From an uncultured Chlamydiae bacterium (GTDB lineage Bacteria; Chlamydiota; Chlamydiia; Chlamydiales; SM23-39): a stretch of DNA of 17,957 nt. The stretch lies in contig CAIVVG010000132.1 of assembly GCA_903909295.1 (NCBI GenBank), forward strand, positions 1 to 17,957, read 5' to 3'. The notes below the pieces were generated by a model. The model saw only the letters and a program-made list of their open reading frames with translations. It did no database searches and was not told where the DNA came from. The position numbers were made by a program, and so were the translations under genes. Each line of letters begins with the position of its first letter. Position 1 is the first letter of the stretch. Below, piece by piece: positions 13,925-17,957 of the stretch.

Positions 13925-15257
13925 ATTCCCAGGAAGCGAACCGTTTTTGTCCGGGGCCCTTGCTCATTTTATAGGGTTCTCGATTGTCGACGTGGATCAA
14001 ATACAGCTCACACGTATCTTCTGCTTCTGTGTTGTAGATCAGATGCAAATTATCGGGAGCCCAAACGGGGTTTTCTTTATTCTCGGGACCTGAGGTGAGC
14101 TGCACTTCTTCTTGCGTTGCAAAATCGTAGAGCCAAATTTGGCGTACTCCTTCCGTCTTTGCGCTGTAAGCGAGTTTTTTCCCGTCGGGAGACCAAGAGG
14201 GGGATGTATTTTCACGGTTTTTCTTGGTGAGGATTTCGGGACGCGCTTTTTGCGTGTTTTTGGGAGAGGCGATGTCCAGTAAATAGATCCTTGGAGGGCC
14301 ATCTTTGTCAGATACAAAGGCGAGCTTTTTCCCATCGGGGCTGTAAGTGGGCGACGCTTGTGTAGAGCGGGGGGCCGAGAAGAGTTGGCGCGCCTTGCCG
14401 ACGGAGCGCCCCTGACCGTCAAAGTTTTGAACGAACAAGTCGGGTCTCCCAGCGACGTCGGTGATGAAGGCCATTTGCGTTCCTTGCGGAGAGATAGAAG
14501 GCAAGGCCTGGTTACCGCGGAGTGAGACCATGGGCTTTCCTTTAGGGTGGTGGAGCGATGCTTGGAAAATTTTTGACTGCCCCTGCTCGTAGGAGACATA
14601 GAAAAACTCGAGATCGGAGCCCCTCTTAGGAAGGAACATAGGGCATACGCAGTACCCCTCTTTAGTGATCACAGCGCGCGCATTGCCCCCATCGGCGTCG
14701 CACATCCAGATCTCCGAGGTCCAGTCCAGATCCTTGGCATCGAAGTTGCGAACCCGTTGCGAGTAGAGAACCCTTAGAGAGGCAATTCCCTCCACGCCAA
14801 AGAGGTCTTTCTGCAATAAATCGGCTAGTTTGTGGATGGCTCTCCGGTCCTCTTCCACCCTTCCTGTGATGGGGATTTCTGGGTATTTCTTAGAAGCCTT
14901 TTTTTCGATCTGGAACGCGGTGACTTGAAGGGACTTTCGGTTGCTTTCGATGGCCACCGCAAAAGGGACCTTGGCTTTTTCCCAAGGAGGCATTTCAAAA
15001 TGAGCTCTCGCATCGGGAAAATGGAAGGATTCTTCCAAGGTGGGAGAGCGATCCATCACAGCGCAAAAACCCCCTACATTCAGATCGAACTCCAGTGCAG
15101 AGCGGAGTTCGTCGAAATAGCGCCAGTCGGATTCCTGAGAGTCGGTATGCACCGCACTCACATAAATAGGGACCGCTGAAGAGCGGGTGGGCAGAGCCAC
15201 TTCGATATCGGTCGCCCAAAGGGACAAGGATAAGAACAAACTAGCGAGTTTCCACAT
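13917..15257 (-). CDS. tolB: Tol-Pal system protein TolB
   Basis: The 446-residue product is a periplasmic TolB: a signal peptide (K3, hydrophobic core to residue 14, likely cleavage at W-A/T-D), an N-terminal alpha/beta domain (about 20-150), and a C-terminal beta-propeller (about 170-440). The propeller blades show the repeated TolB/WD40-like pattern S-P-x-x-S-P-D-G-K-K-L-A-F/Y followed by I-Y/W-L-x-D; clear copies begin near residues 245, 290 and 345, with a weaker one at P-V-W-A-P-D. TolB shuttles between Pal and the TolA C-terminus during outer-membrane constriction. The length is close to that of E. coli TolB (430). The start overlaps the TolA-like gene by 17 bases, and 54 bases separate the stop from pal. 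The identification is secure from both motifs and context. Confidence 0.95.
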   Translation of the reverse strand: MWKLASLFLSLSLWATDIEVALPTRSSAVPIYVSAVHTDSQESDWRYFDELRSALEFDLNVGGFCAVMDRSPTLEESFHFPDARAHFEMPPWEKAKVPFAVAIESNRKSLQVTAFQIEKKASKKYPEIPITGRVEEDRRAIHKLADLLQKDLFGVEGIASLRVLYSQRVRNFDAKDLDWTSEIWMCDADGGNARAVITKEGYCVCPMFLPKRGSDLEFFYVSYEQGQSKIFQASLHHPKGKPMVSLRGNQALPSISPQGTQMAFITDVAGRPDLFVQNFDGQGRSVGKARQLFSAPRSTQASPTYSPDGKKLAFVSDKDGPPRIYLLDIASPKNTQKARPEILTKKNRENTSPSWSPDGKKLAYSAKTEGVRQIWLYDFATQEEVQLTSGPENKENPVWAPDNLHLIYNTEAEDTCELYLIHVDNREPYKMSKGPGQKRFASWESR

Positions 15258-15900
15258 TGCGAAAGGTCACCGTAAAAGATTGAAGATCGGCTCCATTAAA
15301 ACATGGGAACAGGAGATCTGGCAACCGGTTTTTTAAAAACTCTCCGTTCTTGCGACTTTTCGTTTCCAAAATGATGCAGCTGACCAAGCGACCCATTCGG
15401 TCAATTTCAAGGCACGCCCTCACCTCGCCGATTTCTGGGAGATCGAGCGCATTTTGAAACGTGGCGATGAGCAGCTCTTCGTAAGTGGGCTCCGCTTCCT
15501 GGATCTCGAGCGTGGGAGACGGCTCGATGAGCATCGGGACTGCAAGAACAGCTTTAGTGACTGGGGGCGCCACAACCAGGGGCTCTGTTTTAACGGGTTT
15601 AGAAGGAGTACTCTGTATAGTTTTAGCTTTTGGTTTTGCAGCTGCGGGAGCTGGTTTTTTCGCAGGAGCTTTAGAGGGAGCTGCAGGCGACGCTACCGAC
15701 TTGGGCGCTGACGGGGCCACCGACTGAGCTACCACAGAGGCCACCTGACGCGTCCGGACTGCCATGCGCCGTGGAGGAGGGTGACCCGCCATCCAATGGT
15801 GCACAACCAGAGCGAGCACGCACACAAAGTGGACTAGCACGACCCCCGCGCCGATCTGTTTTCCTCGCGACCAGGCTTTGAATTTTTGGTACAGTTCCAT
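15241..15900 (-). CDS. TolA/TonB-like trans-envelope protein
   Basis: The 219-residue product is placed as TolA by architecture and position rather than by strong motifs. A short cytoplasmic segment and one membrane helix (about 17-37) are followed by a Pro/Ala/Lys-rich linker (about 40-135) that could span the periplasm. A C-terminal domain (about 140-219) has the TolA/TonB-like pattern of a helix, then V-x-A-x-L-E-I-D-x-x-G, a paired strand, a helix and a final strand. It should couple the ExbB/ExbD proton motor to TolB-Pal. It is far shorter than E. coli TolA (421) and has three cysteines in the last domain (C163, C175, C200). The start forms a TGATG overlap with exbD and the end overlaps tolB by 17. 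I recall the corresponding chlamydial gene (CT598 position) as being annotated hypothetical. Confidence 0.82.
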   Translation of the reverse strand: MELYQKFKAWSRGKQIGAGVVLVHFVCVLALVVHHWMAGHPPPRRMAVRTRQVASVVAQSVAPSAPKSVASPAAPSKAPAKKPAPAAAKPKAKTIQSTPSKPVKTEPLVVAPPVTKAVLAVPMLIEPSPTLEIQEAEPTYEELLIATFQNALDLPEIGEVRACLEIDRMGRLVSCIILETKSRKNGEFLKNRLPDLLFPCFNGADLQSFTVTFRNVETR

Positions 15901-16325
15901 CAGTTGGGCTTCAAAATCACGTCCATCTGCTCAAATCCAGCTGCTTCGAGGGCATTTTTCACAGCTTGGTAAGTGCCGAAATGGGCCTTGCTATCTTGAG
16001 CGAGTTGGGGAATGGCTTTGGGATAGCGCTGCTTGAACCCTTTGAGTTCCCTTTCGAGCTGGGTTAGCGAGATCGATTTCCCCTGCAACCAAATGGAATT
16101 GTCGGCCCGGACGGAGAGGGCGATCTGACTAGAATCCATTTTGGGCGACTCTTTTTGAGAGCTAGGACCACTCGAAGCAAGATCTACCGAGTCGATATTC
16201 AATACAGGCGCGATGATCATAAAACTGATCAAGACGACGAAGACGACGTCGATGAGAGGGGTGAGGTTGATGAGAGGTTCTTCTGGCCCTTCATCTTCAA
16301 GAAACGGATGAGCTCTTTTGCGCAT
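15900..16325 (-). CDS. exbD: ExbD/TolR-family proton-channel subunit
   Basis: The 141-residue product has the ExbD/TolR layout: a short cytoplasmic N-terminus, one membrane helix (about 23-43) and a periplasmic domain. The essential proton-binding aspartate is present as D26 in N-L-T-P-L-I-D-V-V-F. With ExbB it forms the inner-membrane motor that uses proton flow to drive the TolA-like protein. The gene sits between ExbB and the TolA-like gene, so it acts as TolR here; the names exbD and tolR are both defensible. It overlaps exbB by 29 bases, and its TGA stop shares one base with the next ATG (TGATG), the classic translational-coupling arrangement. Confidence 0.94.
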   Translation of the reverse strand: MRKRAHPFLEDEGPEEPLINLTPLIDVVFVVLISFMIIAPVLNIDSVDLASSGPSSQKESPKMDSSQIALSVRADNSIWLQGKSISLTQLERELKGFKQRYPKAIPQLAQDSKAHFGTYQAVKNALEAAGFEQMDVILKPN

Positions 16326-17046
16326 GTTTGTCTTCCGGCTTTCGGTACTGGAGCTCGACTGCGGCGAGCAGGAGGTAAGAGAAATCCTCCATATCGCGCC
16401 GGTATTCGCGCCCTGCGTTTTTCAGGTAATTGTATCCGACGACAGCGGGAATAGCGACCACGAGACCGACCACCGTCGTAGCCAATGCGAGAGAGAGCCC
16501 AGCTAACATCGCGGCGTTATTTAAGCTTGCGCCCGGAGCGTGCAGTTGAGAAAAGGTGAGCAAAATGCCCCACACAGTTCCCAAGAGACCTAAAAAGGGG
16601 CCCAACGTCACCACGGTCGATAAGATAAATAAGTTTTTCTCCAGTATCTTGGCCTGTCCAGCGATCGTCGTCTGCACCTGGGACTCGATCAGCCCCAAAT
16701 CGGCTTCAGAAAGGGCCGCCGGATTGCTCCCCAAATAGTGATTTCGATTTACAAGCTGGAGCACCTTTTGTTTGAATGCCTTGTAGATGGAGAAAAACGG
16801 GTGAGGCACTTCGAGGAGGAAAGCCTTTGCTGGGCGATTGAATTGGAGCGCGAGCGGTTCTTTATCGGAAAAGAGCTCTGTGAATTCAGCGGAGAGTTTT
16901 CTGACCTGAAACAAAATCCACCCCTTGTGGATAAGCACCGTCCAAGAGACCGCCGAGAGGAGAAAGAGCCCCCAAAAGATCCCCTTGCCAAACCAATCGG
17001 ATTGGACGTAAGCAGTTACAAACGGATTTCCAGCAGCTAAGATCAT
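16297..17046 (-). CDS. exbB: ExbB/TolQ-family proton-channel subunit
   Basis: The frame is open much further upstream, to 17232, but the 62 extra residues would overlap the divergent gene, lack family character and begin at a non-ATG codon. The ATG at 17044-17046 gives 249 residues, close to TolQ (230). Three membrane helices are visible, at about 21-40, 140-165 and 178-205. The two conserved family motifs are G-P-F-L-G-L-L-G-T-V-W-G-I (149-161) and the last helix G-L-S-L-A-L-A-T-T-V-V-G-L-V-V-A-I-P (183-200), where threonines line the proton path. It forms the pentameric motor housing ExbD. As the first gene of the cluster it sets expression of the genes behind it. Its ribosome site is weak (GGGG close to the ATG), and the next gene overlaps by 29 bases. 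Confidence 0.93.
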   Translation of the reverse strand: MILAAGNPFVTAYVQSDWFGKGIFWGLFLLSAVSWTVLIHKGWILFQVRKLSAEFTELFSDKEPLALQFNRPAKAFLLEVPHPFFSIYKAFKQKVLQLVNRNHYLGSNPAALSEADLGLIESQVQTTIAGQAKILEKNLFILSTVVTLGPFLGLLGTVWGILLTFSQLHAPGASLNNAAMLAGLSLALATTVVGLVVAIPAVVGYNYLKNAGREYRRDMEDFSYLLLAAVELQYRKPEDKHAQKSSSVS

Positions 17047-17101
17047 GTACCCCAAGATACAGCCCTTGGGATATTGCGGGCAACAGTTTCCTGGTTGAGG
17101 A

Positions 17102-17130
17102 TTTACAAAAGGTCTCAAAAAATATATAAT
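17102..17130 (+). promoter_or_regulatory. near-consensus promoter of the winged-helix gene, overlapping the exbB upstream region
   Basis: TTTACA (17102-17107, 5 of 6), a 17-base spacer and a perfect TATAAT (17125-17130) face the ATG at 17141. Transcription should start near 17136-17138, leaving only about 3-5 leader bases and no Shine-Dalgarno. On the other strand the same AT-rich core reads TATTAT (17126-17131) and TATATT (17121-17126), possible -10 boxes for exbB, although no good -35 accompanies them. Confidence 0.65.
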
Positions 17131-17140
17131 ACTCCGTCTT

Positions 17141-17353
17141 ATGGATCTGGTCGTGTTGGAAAAGATCGCCGCTTGTGGCGAGGCTGCCGGAGTGGAGTTC
17201 AAGAAATCGACGTCTAAAGAGCTCCACACCATTTTACCAATGTTTTCTCAGAGGACAATCCAAAGGGAGTTAGGTTCTTTAAAAGACAATAAATTGGTAG
17301 ATTTTTCCGGTATTGGGACACCATCTGTTTTCTGGACACTGCGGGAAGAATAA
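17141..17353 (+). CDS. small putative winged-helix DNA-binding protein
   Basis: The 70-residue product looks like one isolated winged helix-turn-helix domain. A first helix covers about 1-12. A second and third follow around F-S-Q-R-T-I-Q-R-E-L-G-S-L (35-47), whose S-x-R-T-I-Q-R-E-L pattern is typical of a DNA-recognition helix. Then L-V-D-F-S-G-I-G and V-F-W-T-L (53-67) would form the wing strands. It would be a small transcription factor or a DNA-binding accessory protein. The start is supported by a near-consensus promoter, but the mRNA would be virtually leaderless. The TAA stop overlaps the first unit of the tandem repeat. Divergent transcription from exbB suggests possible control of the envelope cluster or of itself. 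The family is not recognised precisely. Confidence 0.65.
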   Translation: MDLVVLEKIAACGEAAGVEFKKSTSKELHTILPMFSQRTIQRELGSLKDNKLVDFSGIGTPSVFWTLREE

Positions 17354-17412
17354 CCCGCGCCACAACCCGCGCCAACCCGCGCCAACCCGCGCCAACCCGC
17401 GCCAACCCGCGC
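17352..17412. repeat. six-copy 10-bp tandem repeat (AACCCGCGCC)
   Basis: Units lie at 17352-17361, 17364-17373, 17374-17383, 17384-17393, 17394-17403 and 17404-17412 (the last 9 bases). A two-base AC insertion follows the first unit; the others are identical and contiguous. The 10-base period equals about one DNA turn, so a bound protein would meet each unit on the same face. The array starts on the stop codon of the winged-helix gene and ends just before a palindrome and a membrane-protein gene. Confidence 0.95.
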
Positions 17413-17414
17413 GG

Positions 17415-17440
17415 CGTTATTTCAGACATCTTGAATAACG
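17415..17440. promoter_or_regulatory. palindrome between the tandem repeat and the membrane-protein gene
   Basis: CGTTATT (17415-17421) and AATAACG (17434-17440) are perfect 7-base inverted repeats, with a further near-match inside (TCA/TTGA, one slip) and a 12-base centre. No T run follows, so a standard terminator is unlikely. An operator or an RNA hairpin at the 5' end of the next transcript is more plausible. Its right arm contains TTGAAT (17431-17436), which stands 17 bases before a poor -10 candidate, TACTCT (17454-17459). Confidence 0.45.
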
Positions 17441-17482
17441 ACTCCCGGTATGTTACTCTTATTTACGAGGTCTTGAATTTGA

Positions 17483-17957
17483 ATGGCGAAAATTTTCAAG
17501 TGGGTCACCAAAGAGTTCCTCCACATCTTTCCGGTCTTTGTCTTTTTCTTTCTGGCATTTGTGGTCATCAACATCGTGGAAGACTACCTTTTTAAGAGAG
17601 CGGGGATCGCTCCATTCTCCCTTCTCCAAATCTTCGTTGCGGCTGCCTTGATCGCCAAAATCCTCCTCGTCATCGACCACACCGGTTTTATCAATCTGTT
17701 CTCAAAAAAACCGCTCATCTGGACGTCTCTTTGGAAGACATTTGTTTACTGGGGGATGACCGCCATCCTTCGGGCTCTCATTCGGCTCGTTCCCTTCATC
17801 GTGAGGGGGCAGCCGTTGGAGTTTGATTTAGACAACTTTATGTGGCAGATGGACTGGCACTTCTTCTGGGCCGTCCAGGTCGTCTACCTGATGCTCTTTT
17901 TCCTTTTCGTGACCGCACGGGAACTGACCAAAGTCATTGGATTTGAAAAAATGCGGC
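17483..17957 (+). CDS. multi-span membrane protein, 3' end outside window
   Basis: An ATG at 17483-17485 opens a frame that runs without a stop to the window end, so 158 residues are visible. A TGA stands directly before the ATG, which fixes this as the first possible start in frame. A modest Shine-Dalgarno (GAGG, 17467-17470) lies 12 bases upstream. The product has about four hydrophobic helices, near residues 13-32, 46-66, 86-108 and 129-150. Aromatic residues are frequent (W, F, H), and charged loops include a D-x-D-N segment before helix 4. There is no cleavable signal peptide. It is an integral inner-membrane protein whose family I do not recognise; the missing C-terminus could change this picture. 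The opposite strand is also open over much of the region, but only as a shadow. Confidence 0.7.
   Translation, partial: MAKIFKWVTKEFLHIFPVFVFFFLAFVVINIVEDYLFKRAGIAPFSLLQIFVAAALIAKILLVIDHTGFINLFSKKPLIWTSLWKTFVYWGMTAILRALIRLVPFIVRGQPLEFDLDNFMWQMDWHFFWAVQVVYLMLFFLFVTARELTKVIGFEKMR

Noticed and set aside
17047..17232. 62-residue N-terminal extension of ExbB
   Set aside because: The extension lacks family character, would start at a non-ATG codon and would overlap the divergent gene and its promoter; the inner ATG gives the normal length.
17352..17412. CRISPR array or coding repeat
   Set aside because: Units are 10 bases, contiguous and without spacers, with no cas genes. The minus-strand frame 17214-17429 that reads through them is a low-complexity shadow.

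Overview
The window looks like chromosomal DNA from a Gram-negative bacterium, most probably a Chlamydia-related member of the Chlamydiota outside the family Chlamydiaceae. This is inference. The strongest clue is the minus-strand order exbB/tolQ - exbD/tolR - short TolA-like protein - tolB - pal - LysM lipoprotein, which matches my recollection of the CT596-CT601 run of Chlamydia trachomatis. A true glutamate racemase (MurI) and a response regulator with an intact phospho-acceptor site follow directly. Pathogenic Chlamydia lack murI and carry the atypical regulator ChxR. No rRNA, tRNA, CRISPR array, transposase or phage gene was seen, and no gene-free stretch exceeds 300 bases.

Layout: (1) 1-1596 (+) is the 3' part of a 22-repeat MORN-like solenoid protein, converging with 4 bases of overlap on rsmD (1593-2150, -). 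Upstream of rsmD is a small exported protein (2172-2555, -). (2) 2660-6773 (-) holds two overlapping genes, a large periplasmic TPR protein followed by a VWA-domain protein with a TonB-like membrane anchor. Their likely promoter sits so close to the TPR start that the mRNA would be leaderless. (3) 6830-7219 (-) is an unknown one-membrane-span protein. (4) 7379-8302 (+) is a ten-helix EamA/DMT-type transporter, converging with a 41-base overlap on an MFS transporter (8262-9479, -) that has an odd leader with a strong Shine-Dalgarno (SD) and a four-codon ORF. (5) 9567-9726 is a roughly 160-bp imperfect inverted repeat. (6) 9720-17046 (-) is a tightly packed ten-gene cell-envelope cluster: exbB, exbD, tolA-like, tolB, pal, LysM lipoprotein, murI, OmpR/PhoB-type response regulator, glycine-zipper lipoprotein, membrane-anchored TPR protein. 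Most junctions overlap or nearly touch; the widest is the 54-base tolB-pal gap. (7) 17141-17353 (+) is a small putative winged-helix protein with a near-consensus promoter and almost no leader. It is followed by a six-copy 10-bp tandem repeat, a palindrome, and the 5' part of a multi-span membrane protein running off the window.

How the genes fit together: the large cluster joins the trans-envelope Tol-Pal machine (ExbB/ExbD motor, TolA-like linker, TolB, Pal) to a peptidoglycan-binding LysM lipoprotein and to MurI, which makes D-glutamate for peptidoglycan. This suggests co-expression of wall synthesis and outer-membrane constriction. The response regulator inside the run could make the cluster stress-responsive or self-regulated, although no kinase is visible. 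The divergent winged-helix gene shares an AT-rich promoter core with exbB and is followed by an iteron-like array. That is the most interesting candidate regulatory module here.
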